A stretch of DNA of 64,000 nt from Schistocerca nitens (GCF_023898315.1 NC_064614.1:498000109-498064108), one strand, 5' to 3'; positions 13,085-27,005 are shown, counted from the first letter of the stretch. Numbers and translations: made by a program. Notes: a model not told the origin generated them from the letters alone.

Positions 13085-14544
13085 TTCATGTTCATTGTTC
13101 AGCATTTGAACATTCAGCTAACGGCTCTGAACAGGAATTCACCTGAACTAAACCAACAGGAACTAATTTTTTGAGTCTATATTCATCTCACATTCCTAAA
13201 TAACTGAATTTTGTGGAGAATACTTTCAAATGTGCTTGGAAGAGTTTTTGCACTCTCAGCATTGTTCCACAATGTCTCTGTATGATCACCGATCATTAGT
13301 GAAGCTGTTTCAGACAGAAGGCCAGAGAACGCAGATGCATTGTCTATGTTTATTGCATTCAAGTATTAAGAAGTATGTTCAATAGAATTTAATAGAATTC
13401 ACAACTGCTAAGATGCCAAATGATTATATGCTTCGGTTGAATCAATATTTTGCAAATAAAGAAACATGATGATTTTATATGATCTAAGATATAAGGGAAA
13501 TGGGATGAAGCTATCTAGCGTGCCAAAAAAGTAGCAAGTTTGAAGAGGCTAAAAAAATAAAAATGGCTGAACTGAATGAGTGGTAATGTGTTTCAAGGAG
13601 GAAGGGGGATAAACTGAAGAAAATGAGTACTTAAGATTTTTGGCAATGGACGAACCAATTCTTTGAATGTGAGCTGTGTTTTGATGCATCAGAGTCAAGG
13701 TTTATGTTTTGAGTTTAAACTACATACTGAATGCAGTAATAAACTGTACTATCAAACAACTAACTGTAGGTGTTCATTTTAAGGACTCAGAAACACACGT
13801 CTTAATGAAGCATTTAACGATCAATGACTTTTTAAATATGAGACCACTGACAGTAAATGTGTACTGCTGCACTACTTACAGAGCTGATAATAGAAGTATA
13901 GAGATTTCTGACACAGTAAATTCAACACAATGTGGCTTGTTTAAAATTGGTGCTCTGAAAGAACATGGTATTCAATTAGAAGGGATGTGTTGAGTACATA
14001 AATAAATGGAAATTATTGAAATCATTCAAGGCGCTAGTTTCAAACATGTTTTTGAAGTAACCTTTGAAACAGGACACTGCATTGTCTAATTCAATGCGGG
14101 GCTTCCTATTATAAAACAAAGTACTTTTATCTGCTGTTTATGAATGAGAAGCGGGTGGATCCAAAGGCTTCATCTCCTATTAGAAACACACTGGAACTCA
14201 GCTCCCTCAAGTCACTAGAGAAATCCCACTTTTTTCCCTTCTCCAAATCATTTACCATACGTAAGGCCATGTAAAGCTATCACAGGTATGCACAAAAATG
14301 TAAATGCATTTATATATAATTAAATAAATTCAGTTGTTGTTGATAGCAGACTTGTTAAGGAGAAGATAACTGAGTTGATTAATATGATTGTAATCCAGTG
14401 TTCAAAATATTTTACAACACATGATGCTGAAAAAAGATGGTTTTGCCTTTGCAGGAAAAAGGAATTTTAATGATTAAACAAGCAAGATAAAAAACAATGT
14501 TATGCACGCAACAGACACTGAAACATTAAGTTGCACATTCAGAC

Positions 14545-14762
14545 TTTGAGGACACACTTATAATGCAAGTGGGCCCAGGTTTGATTCCCAGCCGGGTTGG
14601 AGATTTTCTCTGCTTGTGGACTGGATGTTGTTTTATCATTTCATCCTCATCACCGGTGCACAAGTCACCCAATGTGGCATCGAATGAAATAAGACTTGCA
14701 CTTGGCAGCCGAACTTCCCCAGATGGGGTTCCCAGCCAACAATGCCATATGCTCATTTCCCC
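14545..14762 (+). mobile_element. tRNA-derived SINE
   Basis: GGTTTGATTCCC at 14578-14589 is a near-consensus box B. The body that follows (GAGATTTTCTCTGCTTGTGG, CACCGGTGCACAAGTC, CCCAATGTGGCATCGAATG, GGCAGCCGAACTTCCCC) and its end at AACAATGCCATATGCTCATTTCC match a SINE body I recall from orthopteran sequence. The box A half is diverged. No TSD was resolved. Confidence 0.6.
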
Positions 14763-17676
14763 TTTTTTTGGGCAAACTGTACTTTCTTATGGCAGATTAA
14801 ACAGCTATGAAATCGTTACCAAACTTTTAGAGCAAAGAACAGCTTCCAAGAAATGATTACTGTTAAGGATATATGAATGTTTCAGAATTCAAAATATTTG
14901 CATATAAAACTGTCAACCCCTATTGCTAGGGGCAGGCAATGCCGAGTTTCAACATTCATGCATTACATGAGGTGACTGTAAAACTTTTACAATATTAATA
15001 TGGCAAATACAGTACATTAAAGTGACACGTGACAGATGCAAATTTGTTTGCATATTTTATAGTTGGCTGCACAAAAGTTAACAAGAAAAGAATGGTGGTA
15101 ATGTTACTGAAATCCAGGCAACGGATGATTAACCCAAACTCACTGACAAGGATGAGAAATGTAAAGAGGCATGACCTTACTGTAAAAACAATCACACAAT
15201 TTATCTAGAGTAGTTTGACTGGAGTAGGGTGGGGTGGGATGATGGGAGATTGTGCCAATGCTGTTGCTAAGGCACTTCAACTTTTTCCCTTCTGGAATTT
15301 ATTTTTCCACTGTACTACCTTAGTTTGTCATTGTGCAGTTATGAATTTATTACCAAGCTGCCACACCAGGTAAATACAGCCAGCCAGAATGATGTACTCA
15401 TAAGAGAGTGTCACTGCAATTAGCTCTACATCAGCTCAGCAATGTTTCCAATCCTGTTTATGTGCCCCTTGACTGTTCCAACACCTTAACTACATGGCTA
15501 GTTGTTACTTTTACACATTTCAATTATCTGCATTCGACCCAGGACCTTATACTAGTAGCAATTATTTCCAAGTCCTTCAAATTTCAACTTCCCTCTACAC
15601 AAACATAGCTGGATGTACCTTATCAGAACTACATCATTTAAATTTTCTTTTGAAGTCACCTGGATTAGGAGTTGGTGTTCAATTTTTTTCATTGAATCAA
15701 CTGATGATCTAACTTATCTGGCAGCTTTGATATTACGTATCATTTCACTATCTTTTAGTGAAGCTCCTTTGTAGACATCCGTAGTAATAGTATACAATTC
15801 ATGTTTATAAAATTTGTGTTCGAACAATGTAAGGCTCCATGCACTGCAACGTGTTAGCTTTCAATTCTTTATATATTAGTAGGGACCCAAGAAATTCATA
15901 TTTTGGAATAAATCAGACTAAAGATGTAAATTCTGTCTCAAAGTGCAAAATTACCTAAGATATGGTATTTTGTAGCAAACTGTACCCAGACTGTTTTATC
16001 AGAGAAACTGAAGTAGCTTTATTTTCTGCACAAAATGAAAAAATTTAACCAATTTTGGTTACTAGTAATGCACCATATCCTTTGAAACCCAATTTGCAAA
16101 GATAGTACACATAAGAACATGTTTACAAAATATAAAACATGAAATCAACAACTTATCAGTGCATGTGATGCTATGGTATCATGCCAGTTGTGGGCAGTTG
16201 AATGTTCTGTATAAGATGCACCCAGTGTAATATAACATAGGACTGAGTCGTGACACTTAGCCTCTTAGAACAAAAAAATACATACATTAACCTTGCTAAC
16301 TGCAGTTCAAGAGTTGATATAATATTGACACTTAACATGATAGTTTTAGATGGTGAGTGTTTTGAATTGCAGTTTCATCATATACTGGCTGAAGATTGGC
16401 ATGAAATAACTCATTTGCAACACCGCCAAAATCAGTAAGCAATTCTGTCATACCCATTACTGAATGCTCTGTGTTGTGCATTGCTAGTTATTCCTTCTCT
16501 TGTTTTGAAACAAATGAATGAAGATGCAAATCTTTGCCTACAACAGCGTTCAATTATGACTCCCATCATCAAAATGGATCAATGAAACCCACAACCATGC
16601 GTGACAGATGACAGGAATAGGTTGTCACCCTGTAAGGGGGAGGCGGGTGTTGTTTCTTCACACCAGTCCCCTCTTTTGGCTGTTTTAGTTCTGGTTTGTT
16701 TACAGTTGTGACCAACTGCACGTGCCTGTATTTTGCACTACAGTGATTGAAAAACAAAACCTGTCAACATATTTTGACTGTTCTGAAATTCTTCCTCTAA
16801 CAGAGTTATTTTCAGTTCTACTTGTACACTTTGAGCATTGTCAATTCTAACTGTAGCATTGTTGAGTATGGGTCACAAGACTATGAATGCTAACAAAAGG
16901 TCAAAATTACAATTCTGCAGGATTTTAATTGTTGACCTCAGTGGGGAAAAAAATAATGTCGAGAAACACTTCATATCGAGGAAGCACTCACTTCACCAGC
17001 AGGAAAATGCTGCTGCTTCAACATAATCTACCTTTTGTTGAAAGCTTAAATACAGGCAAAAGAAAGAAACAGACAAATCCATAGAAAATTTCTCTTAAGA
17101 TTTTACAAAAGTGAATATACCAGTCAGAAAGCTCCTCAACCATCAATTTTTTTTTAAACAGTCAATTTCAAAGTATTAATGTTTCGACTTTTGATACGGT
17201 TTGGTCTTCAGGCACTTAGCATGACATCTTTTTAAATTTTTATATTGATTGTTCATAAACAAAAATTAGGTGCTAATTTCACCAAAATTTATGCCACATT
17301 TTCAAGCCTCTACAGGTTCACTAATTAAAAAGAGCTCCAGTTTTAAGACAGACAAAATGAAGGTTAATGTCAATTTTTACATACCTTTAAGGCTAAATCA
17401 AAAGTACCATTTCAAATTTAAATATGCTGATTATGTAAGTGCATGCTAAGATCTTGTTCGCAACACAGATAAACTTGTAAAGGCTTAATTTCCAATAACT
17501 GGAACATACCTTTTAAATATTTTACCATGTGATTGCTCTTAATCACATCACTGAGCTGATACCCCATATTAATTTCTGAACCTAGTGTTAGACTGCAATA
17601 TTTCACCTTCTCATTGGTAAGATGGGATGATTCTGCCCAGAAACCATGCTTCTCAAAAGCTGGGCATGTTCTGAAG

Positions 17677-17709
17677 TGGAGGGAGGGAGGGAGGGAGGGA
17701 GGGAGGAAG
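17677..17709. repeat. (GGGA)n tract, possible G-quadruplex
   Basis: Seven successive GGGA units on the plus strand, enough G3 runs for an intramolecular quadruplex. Confidence 0.9.
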
Positions 17710-18431
17710 ATAGGAGTTTTAACACTGCATTGACAGTGAGATCATTAGAAACAGAGTATAAGCTTGTACTACAAAAATATGGGGATGGAAATCTGCCATG
17801 ACCTTTCCTCAGGGAACATCACGGCATTTTGCTCTAGCAAGTTAAGGAAACTGCAGTAAAACCAAATCTGGACAGTCAGATACAGATTTGGACTTCTCTC
17901 CTCCCTAATATGAGTTCAGCTTGCAGAACGCTGCACTACCTCACTCGGTAATACACTACAGGGCTACTTTGTAAATAAAGTATCGTTAACTCATTTTGAA
18001 TGCCCACACTACACCATAATGGAATTCACTAAAAAATGAATTCTTTTATGCTGAATTACTAACAATGATTGCAAACTTCCATGAGTGCTAAACATAGTAC
18101 ATTCCTATGGTTTATGGTCAACTGCCTAGCAACCGAGTACTGCTGTATAAAAAAAAATGACTATTTCTCGTCAAACACTGTTTGACGTTGGAAGATTCTT
18201 TGAGGCGAGTTTGACCACATAAATGAACTGACGTTTTTTCAGTATTCAGTCCACAGAAATTTGTTGCACTTCTCCATGCAAGCCTCCTGTCTGCATAAGG
18301 GCTTAAAAGTATATCCAATTGAATCTGCTTCCTATAGTCAAACATTTGTCTGTAACATACCCTTCCACACTTTGCTCTATTATAAACTAATTCTTCAAAC
18401 AATGGAAAATTCTGGACGGAATGTAAAAATA

Positions 18432-18746
18432 TTATGAAAAGGAAAGTTGCTACTCACTATATAGTGGAGATGCTGAGTTGCAGAGACACACAACAAAAAA
18501 ATTGTCATAAATAAAGCTTTTTTCCATTAAGGCCTTTCTCAACAATAGATGACACACACGCACACCTCACAAAAACGACCGCAGTCTCAAGCAACTGAAA
18601 CCACACTGCAGTGTGCCTGAGACTGCAGTCTATTGTTGACATAGGCCTTAATGGTCAGAAGCATTATTTGTGACAGAATTTTTGTTGTGCCTATTTGCGA
18701 CTCAGCTTCTATGCTATATGGTGAGTAGTGACTTTCCTTTTCATAA
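18432..18746. mobile_element. 315-bp foldback element
   Basis: Both ends read inward as TTATGAAAAGGAAAGT...ACTACTCAC. Inverted arms of about 125 bp (18432-18556 and 18746-18622) share ATTAAGGCC, CAACAATAGA and CACAACAAAAA blocks. The arm sequence resembles the complement of a Penelope-like 3' UTR known to me from grasshoppers (GCTGAGTCGCAGATAGG motif). It may be two tails joined head to head. The centre has short inverted pieces (GACTGCAGTCTC...GAGACTGCAGTC). No coding capacity. Confidence 0.65.
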
Positions 18747-21700
18747 ACTTATTCTTGATGTCTCAAGATGTGTCATATCAACTGTATAAACATTAACTTG
18801 GAAAACAGTAACTGTTGAACAATTATCTCAATTCAGCACACCCTGATACAGAACATACAGAATTATTTGAATCAAAAATTGGAAACCTTATCCAGTAATT
18901 TTGGAATGTGGTATAGAATGAGTTACACATCATGAAACTTTTGAGGAAAGAAACTGTTAACACATCACTATACTTTGAACTGGAAAGAAGGAAACAATTC
19001 ACTATTCTCGTCAGTATATTATATTTTGGAAATCAATATTTTACATTTTATCAAACTTGTGCTCTGTATCTACTCTGAAAACAAAAGATTAAAGAAAGTA
19101 CTTTTTCATACTGATCATACAGTTTAAATTCTAACATGTCTCATCCCATGGTGAAGCCACATCAAATGACAAGTTCAGCCAGTTTCTTAATATGCATATT
19201 ACTCTAATCTTCAGATATTCAAAGATTCCCATAAAACATGTGGAATTTCTTCTGTCTCCACTTTAATCGGTACTGACACACACACACTGCACTGTTTTAC
19301 ACACCTATGGCAAATTAACAGAAACAGCATATTTTTATGAACAACCCACAAAATGGAGTGCATTTCAAATTTTCATACCTCCTGAATTACCACACCCAAA
19401 AGTCTCACAACTAAGCCTATACTGTTAGAAGTGGTTCACCAATATTATAAGAAATTAGCTTTTAACAGGTTTTCACAAATCGCTAATTTTGTACTTGCAC
19501 TGCATTACCACTAAAAAAAGATGTGTTCAATGCTTTTGTAATTTTACTCACACCAAGTAACATTCATTAATTTCAACAGTGATAAGAAAAATTCAGATTG
19601 AATAGGAGAATATAGCATTGCCAAACTTTTATTTTAACATTTCCAATAGTGTGATAGGTACATCATGGAAGCATATCAGTCAAAGTTCATCAAACTGTTA
19701 ACCAATTACCTCGAACTGTTAGCTGAAATGTTACATTTCATTTAAGCATACACTAAATGTGCTAAGAGGTTTTTTACTTAAATGTCAGTTTGAAGCAGAA
19801 CTGACTAAAATATTAAAGATTTAAATGTAGACTTTCTTCTTTTCTATTGAAAATTCTGAAGGTGGCCAGTGTATGGCTGATCATGATTAAAAACATTGTC
19901 ATTGTGTCTAGAAGAAAATTTGTTACTTTGAGAGTTTTGAGATTCTTTGATCTTCAAATGTGTATTTTAGTGTCGATTAATAACATCTATGATTTTGTCA
20001 TAATGCAAAAATTCGACATCTATTGAATAACTATTTCCTAAATTTCCTGACTGCCAGATTCTTTTATGTTCAGGAACTGCACTCTCGAGCCAACAATCAT
20101 TTTACGATGGTCCTAGTGGACACACACGATACAGCTCGCAAAAAATTGTAACAAAATAAATTATTTCACGATGAGAAGCCACTTAACACTTACAGAACAC
20201 ACACTTACAACCCAGAGGTTAAAACACTTTCTTCTGGATGCTTTTGTTATAGTACCAAAAATTTCTGATTTTTTTGCAAAAATATCTGCTGATAACTTTT
20301 AAGAAGAAACTGTTTTTTCAATCTTTGAACAGAATTGACTGATTAAGATACTTGTCTCTACAGATAATGTTTTCATTTTCTCATTCTATACTGCTAATTT
20401 TGCAAATCTGTTTTTAGTGCAAAACCAGTATACGTTTTACATTTCCTTTAAAATATAACTTTCTCTGTGTGCCTCAAATGCACTTATAATCACCAAGGAA
20501 CAAGATTATCCAGTTAATGCCTCTTTAGTCCATCATTCAAACAAAAATGTTTAGTGCAATTACAAGACCATCAGTTAAGAAATTCCTGTAATTCTACCTT
20601 GTGGAAATGAAATGGGTCTGCAGCTGGCCTAAGACTTGAAGGAGGAGGAGAAGAAGTAAAAAATATCAACAGGTGTAATTTTATTCAATAATTTTAGTTA
20701 CCTGTTTCAGTAACTGGCCCCTAGTGATCCAATAAGAAATTAACTTGGGCTTTTCTACTTGCCTGCAAAAAGAATGCTGATTGACCTAAGGCATCCACAA
20801 GGGACGAGGGGTGGGGGGAGCCTTCCATCCTCATGGAATCTGACTACAGACTATTCACCACAGTAATCTCCCGTTCTTCTAGCACTGAATACTGAAATGC
20901 AGGTTTAACACTGCTGATCCCATCGGGAAATACTGTGACTTCAGCAATCACTTTGCATCTTCAGTCTTTTGGTCATTTCACTGTCCACAGGAAATTATGC
21001 CAGTTCCTCGCTGAGGAGGCAGTTTTGGCACTGTTCTGCCATTAAGATGAATGCAAAACTTCTCAGAACCATGCCAAAATAGTGTCTTCAATTTTTTCAG
21101 CCATTTCCTCGTACAGCCCTTATCAAACAACAGATCGCATAATGCAATCTAACAGTAATTTACCATTTTCTGTGGATGAAGATGACTTGTGATGACTTGT
21201 GATGACTTGCTAAATACACATTCAGTTTTATACAGCAGAGTTGTAGCACCTACTCGAGAACACAACCATGCTATAGTATAACTGTGTACATTTATACTTT
21301 ATCTTGGGAGCTAAACACATCAATTAAAGAAGGGTAACAGTGTTTTCTGTGGTAGAGGATAGGAAAAATACTGTAAAAGATGTCTTCCCAGAGATTGCAA
21401 ACTAACCCTATTGGGTGCAACACAGTTCCAAAGTCAGCCTTGCTAAGAATTCTTCAGTCCAGTTGGTGTGACTGCATAATAAGAGGACAAACTGAAGAAG
21501 TGAGGACCACCTCAGTTCATTCCTGGACTGTTAAAAAGTGTTCCACCAGCCAATTTGAGGGCAGATTTGGGAGATTTCCCTCATTTGGTCTAAAACTGGT
21601 TCTGGGTTAGACTTTTTCCAAGTAATTGTTCACACAGGAGAGCTGTACAAACATACCGTCATTTGACCATTAAACAGACTCCTTTATGGACAACATAGTA

Positions 21701-21879
21701 ATAAGCATCCCTTGCATGGAGAAACAATACTCAACGGCACTGGCCGTCTTTTTAGCTTTGATGTATCATTAATCACTAGCCCAGCACAATGTCCACTGTA
21801 AAAAGTGCAAGTGACTACTGTGTATATGAAGGGCAAAAGAACAAGAAACCCTAACTCTGGTTTGCTGAGAATATATTCT

Positions 21880-22790
21880 CAGTTCGAGTATAATAATTTT
21901 TTTTTTTTTGAGTCTGAGAAGCCTACATCCACTAATCAACATGGTTTTAGAAAGCACTGCTCGTGCAAAACTCTGCTTGCCCTTTTATCACGATACAATG
22001 TGAACTACGGGTGAAGGGCAACCGTCAGATTCCATATTTTTAGATTTCTGGAAAGCGTTTGACACAGTACCTTTTTCCAATTATTCCTCCATACACATAA
22101 ATGATTTGATGGGCGGAATTGGCAGCGATCTGTAGTTGTTTGCTGATGATGCTGTGGTACACGGTAAGGTGTCAAAGTTAAGTGACTGTAGGAAGATGCA
22201 ATATGAGTTTGACAAAATTTTTAGTTGATGTGAGGAATGGCAGCTAACTCTAAATGTTAAAAAATATAGATGAGTAGGAAAAACAAACCGGTAATATTCA
22301 GATACAGCATTACTGGTGTCCTGCTTGCCACAGTCCTGCCACTTCAATATCTGGACAACACGCTGCAAAGCAATATGAAGTGGAACAAGCATGCAAGAAC
22401 TGTGGTAGGGAAGGAAAATGGTCGACTTTGGTTCATTGGGAGAGTTATAGGAAAGTGTGGTTCATCTGTAAAGAAGGCCATATATAGGACACTACTGCGA
22501 GCTATCCTTGATTACTGCTATATTTGGAACCTGTACAAGATCAGATTGAAGGAAGGCATATAAACAATTCAGAGGCGGACTGCTAGATTTGTTACTGGCA
22601 GCTTTTAACGAAAATTCAAGTGCCAAGGAGATCCTCAGGGAACTAAATGGGAATCCATGGAGGGAGGGTGACATTCTTTTTTAGGAACACTATTGACAGA
22701 ATTAACACAACCATCATTTGAAGCTGACTGCAGAATAATTCTGTTGCCTACAACATACACTGTGCATAAGAACTTTGAAGGTTAACATAT
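21880..22790 (+). mobile_element. Decayed CR1/Jockey-like LINE reverse transcriptase remnant
   Basis: Translations in changing plus frames show QHGFRKHCSCKT (fingers; 21938-21973), a degenerate FLESV..V block at 22051, LFADDAVVYG-like sequence near 22135-22165 (catalytic ADD), CEEWQLTLNVKK near 22235-22265, and an RRTARFVTGSF-like C-terminal block near 22570-22605. Stops and shifts in every frame make it a fossil. It is weakly similar to the CR1-like LINE at 54258-60350. Confidence 0.6.
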
Positions 22791-24543
22791 GAAAAATCTG
22801 GGCTCATAAAAAGCCATATAGACAGTCATTTTTACCTGGTTCTATTTGCAAGTCAAATAGGAAAGAAAAATGTCTAGTAGTTGTACTGGGTACCCTCCGC
22901 CAAGTTTTTTTTTTTTTAAGTATCACTGTAGACACAGAACCAAAAAATTTAGCTTTCAAAATATTTTATTCGACTTTAGTTACAATAATCAATAATAAAA
23001 ATAGAAAGGATGGGAATATTGCAAGGAAACCGTTAACACAGTCAGGTATTAAGTATGGTAAGCAAACAAAATGTCAACAAAGAGAAACAAGTTTTTAATA
23101 AAGTTGATTCCTCCATTTAAATGTTTTTTGTTGCTTATTTTTGTTGTGTCCAACAAAATTTTCTTAATTGTTCAGAATTTTTACATTACAGATTTGTAAT
23201 GTCAGTGTCAGCCTAACATTACTGGAATATAATAATTTCTTTGTCAATATTTTCTACATACATCTTAACTTGCTTGTTATCCTGGATGTAATTACGTTAC
23301 AATACAATTTCAGATTACTGAAAAAACAGTAGCACTGATATTTATATTAATATCAGAAGATTGCATTCGCCACTATATATGCAACACGTTTGGCTTTCGC
23401 AGTAACGTAACGTACTAAATGAAGAATTATGAATCCTTATATTAGTTTTGTATACTTTCTACCAAAATTAATACTTGGGGCATGGCAATGTTGGAACTCG
23501 CTGGACCATCAGCTGTATCAAAAATGCCAATGTTAGGATTTTGTCTCCTCCCTGATAAATTTCTGCCGACATCTGTCAGCCCATTGCTGCACTTCGAACT
23601 GGATAAGGATTACTTTGTTGCTGGAAAAGGTACAGACTTTTTAACAATACTATAGCAATTTGAAGACTTCGCAAAGAAACTGACTCCATTAAGTTCTGTG
23701 CACTAGACTGCTGATCTTAATATATTTCTTTTGCTTTACATATAGAATGAGTGGGGACAATACATGAATACCTAGAGAAAGTGCTTTAGAGTGTTCTGCT
23801 TCACCCATTAAGTGTACGGCAATCACTACTTTGCAGTTAATCTTTAAGGCTTATTAACCATCTTATCAGAAAACCGAGTTTCAGGTCTTATTTAAATGAA
23901 AAAGCAACAGACAGACAGTTAACTCCACTTTGTGTAAGCATCAAGCTTTACAGATTTATACTAAGACAAGAATTGGCATTTTATCCTGTATCTTCTACAG
24001 TGAATTGTTGGCTGCAGATGAGATAGCAGTTACCCACTGTACTACTGAAATTTTGTGTTGCGGTAGCTGGAATGTTCATACCACTAACACATTAAAAAAC
24101 AATTGTTACACAGCCGAAACTCTGAAGTCTTCCCTCAATATGCTTCATACTGTATGCTAACAAAAGGACACCAAAAAATCTTCTGATTAAGAAGATACAC
24201 AATATTCATCTGCACACAACTCAACAGTGAAGTTTTATTATTACATAAATAACCACATGGTCTACGTACTGTCAGACCAGGAAAATTTACACTTTAACAT
24301 GAAAATAAACGTATTAGGTCAGTAATAAATTTATATGTAGTAGAACGTAATATGGATTTGATAACACTAGTAACAGAAGTAAATGTAGGATCATCTACTT
24401 CTTTCAAACACACAAATGACGTAATTATTTACACACTTCTGCATTCAACTGTTTAGTTATTTACCTTTAGCATGAAGAGCTGTACACCAATTTCTGAAAT
24501 AGGGTAATACCATAGGACCAACAAGAAATTTGCTTTTACTCAC

Positions 24544-24780
24544 CCCCCAACATTCTGCAGCTTCGTAGACTCTAGTTGCCTAGCTGCTTCTTCGGTGCGT
24601 TTGAGCAAGAGAACCTTCTGTGTGAGGTTCCGAAAATGCATTTCTTGAAGCATCTGAGATCTTTTCTTTGATTGTTCACTTCGAGAAATAACACTAAGAA
24701 CCCCTCGCTCAGGAACATACCGACAAATAGCAGCCTCAATAGCCCTCTGGAACTCTTTATGTGCAGAGTCCATTTTTGCA
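24544..24780 (-). CDS. Fmr1: Fmr1 exon 5 (KH0, lead-in to KH1)
   Basis: A 237-nt exon encoding residues 141(partial)-219. Recognisable blocks are AHKEFQRAIEAAICRYVPE, MLQEMHFRNLTQKVLLLKR and TEEAARQLESTKLQN, matching KH0 and the following helix in FMR1/FXR proteins (human MLIDMHFRSLRTKLSLI, NEEASKQLES). The acceptor is GCTTACAG and the donor is GG|GTGAGT. Frame 2 is carried into the next exon, which should begin the KH1 module with its GLAIGTHG loop. I found no such sequence on the minus strand below 24544, so exon 6 must lie left of this window. The exon appears intact, with no frame damage. Confidence 0.94.
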
Positions 24781-24848
24781 CTGTAAGCATTAATCAATTC
24801 CTTCAATAATTCAATAACAGACTTTAAAACTATATAAAAAAATCACTA

Positions 24849-24852
<4 letters not shown>

Positions 24853-24906
<54 letters not shown>
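24853..24906. repeat. (CA)n microsatellite
   Basis: About 54 nt of CA repeat followed by an A run; it lies about 70 bp upstream of Fmr1 exon 5. Confidence 0.95.
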
Positions 24907-24911
<5 letters not shown>

Positions 24912-25755
24912 AAAAAAAATGGCAGAGAGAGTGCCTCCCCACTATTTCAACAGACTAATTAACAAAGGAAACTCCAACTATTTCTAAAACGTCTGTAGCA
25001 GGCCTACCACAGACACAAATATTAGGAAATTGACAGGTACATTGACTGGTCTAATCTTCATCTAAACTTTGGACAAGTCCATAGCTATTTGAAATTATGG
25101 CCTCTTGTAAAAAAAAAAGTGGTTATACAATCTACATCACATATAGATTATTGGGTTATCCTCTTGCCACAAAAGTAATTTAAACATGAACTTAATCTCA
25201 ACACGTGAAGCACTATCTTATCACTTCTTTTTAGCTGGAGAAATATTACTGCCTCATAAAATTGTCGATCTCCAGCCATTCACACTCCCTTTGGTGCACA
25301 CGATTTCCTAAACAGCAAGGGTGATGGCACAATAAGTTATCCAATTTTAACCATAAGCACGCACCCTGGCTGCAATATTTTTTATTTCCAGATTTTTCTT
25401 GGCTCAGAGCCCAGCACAATGACAGTATCTTCTCTTTGCACAAGATAAAAGTGTGTCATTAATACTCTGGACTAATTTGTCTGTTGAGTAAAGCTCCTGA
25501 ATGGAGTTACTGACAAATTTAGGACAATTTTTGGCACCTGATCAAACTTCACCTGCTCTAGCACCATCAGGATTAAGTGAACTTTGACAAATTACTGTAC
25601 ATTAATTTTAGCAGGCACATCCTCTGAATACAGATGAAGTTTGCCAGCTAAGGATATATGACAGCTACTGTTTTAGACAGAATTGCAGTCTGCCCTCTTT
25701 AGGAAAAGATTATTACTGAGTCTGGTTACACAAACCACTTTAACAATGAGAAATA

Positions 25756-26665
25756 CTAAGTGAAAAAAAATTCACACACACTGGCTTTGCACCACGATTC
25801 CTTACATACTAGCAATACAAAAATGCCTGTCACAAAATTTTGTCCCGCACACATTTACAACAGTAAATAGACATTAAAGATTGACAATCTGGCAACACTG
25901 ATTACATAAACACTGCCAGTATATATTATTAGCACTGTGAAGCTGGTGCAGTGGATAACATTTTGGGTTAGTATGCAGGAAGTCAAGGGTTCAATTCTGG
26001 GTCAAGGTGTACTTGTTTTTATTTGTTAAACATAGTCTGCGTGGTACAGTATCTGGCATCTTAATTATCTTACAGCGAGTCGTCTACGAAACACTTGCAC
26101 TTATGCACTTCAAACACTGAAATGGAAATACAATAGTTTTCATTGTTCGGCTTTAAAAGAAGCCTTTTGCACATCGTGGATGCAAACTGTTCCATACTAC
26201 TTTATCTACTAGATTCCAATCTAGTTATCTGTGTACTCCCCCCCCCCCCTCCCAATGGCCCCATCAATTACTACCATCTATTATTCTTACTGCGTACAGG
26301 TCCACCGTATTTCATTAGGGCCTTACATCTTCAGGAGGGTTCGTAACAAGCTTTGCAAATGATTTCCAAACTTTATTACCATTTTGTAAGTATTATCACC
26401 ATGGACCCAATAATTATGCCTTCCAACACCGAGTCTGACAAGCGCATGCTGTTTAGTAAGTACCTTCACGTGCTGCTACAGCTGCTGCTGCTGCTTCTAC
26501 CACCACCACCACCACCACCACCACCACCACCACCACCACCACCACCAATACTACATCATCATTGTCAATGTAAATTTGGAAACATCATGTCCACTGTCAA
26601 TAGGGAAAAGTACAATTCAAAAGCTAACATTTCATAGCTAGCAGTATGGGGATAAATCAAGTAGA
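25756..26665 (+). mobile_element. 0.9-kb interspersed element with internal tRNA-like boxes, copy A
   Basis: Aligns along its length with the complement of 43935-44815, e.g. CTGGCTTTGCA, GGCAACACTG, ATCTGGCATCTTAAT, GGGCCTTA, TATTATCACCATGG, GCATGCTGTTTAGTA, CATCATGTCC and AATAGGGAAA. A tRNA-like promoter sits about 190 bp inside: box A TGGTGCAGTGG at 25944-25954 and box B GGTTCAATTC at 25988-25997. A trinucleotide microsatellite, (CCA)n at 26500-26547, replaces the (ATT)n found at the same place in the other copy. No open frame of note. Family unknown to me. Confidence 0.6.
26500..26547. repeat. (CCA)n microsatellite inside copy A
   Basis: About sixteen CCA triplets, preceded by a short GCT repeat. 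Confidence 0.95.
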
Positions 26666-26689
26666 ACTGAAGCTAAAAGAGGTGATGCA

Positions 26690-27005
26690 CAATAGATGCA
26701 ACAGCCTGCTGCGACTAAAGGCGTGTTAACCACGAACTGGCAAATAAAAACAAGTACGCCTAGACCCAGTTGACGTCATCGATGCTAACCTAATACGTTA
26801 TCCACTGCAGCAGCTGTGCAATACTACTCCTATATGCTGACAGAGGTAGTTACCGTACATGTGATTCCTGTGTTGCCCGATTGGCCAAGCTTTAATGTCC
26901 ATTTACTGCTGGAAATATGTGCAGGGCAAATTTTTGTGACATTTTAAGTACGTGAGGAATCACGCTGCAAAGCCTGAGAGCGCAAATTTTTCTTCACCCT
27001 ATACA
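26690..27005 (-). mobile_element. Inverted partial copy (B) of the 0.9-kb element
   Basis: On the minus strand from 27005 downward it repeats the first 300 bp or so of copy A: GGCTTTGCAGCGTGATTCC, CAGTAAATGGACATTAAAG, GGCAACACAGG, GCTGCAGTGGATAAC, then GTACTTGTTTTTATTTG. With copy A it forms a 1.25-kb inverted-repeat structure with arms of about 300 bp. Its box B region is degraded. Confidence 0.6.

Noticed and set aside
17160-17300. Segment resembling some Penelope-like tails
   Set aside because: Only a few short words in common, too weak to call.
18118-18402. A 94-codon minus open frame beside the foldback
   Set aside because: No similarity recognised and no splice context; not supported as a gene.
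21380-21610. A 76-codon plus frame upstream of the LINE remnant
   Set aside because: Might belong to the LINE but shows no endonuclease or RT motif; left unassigned.
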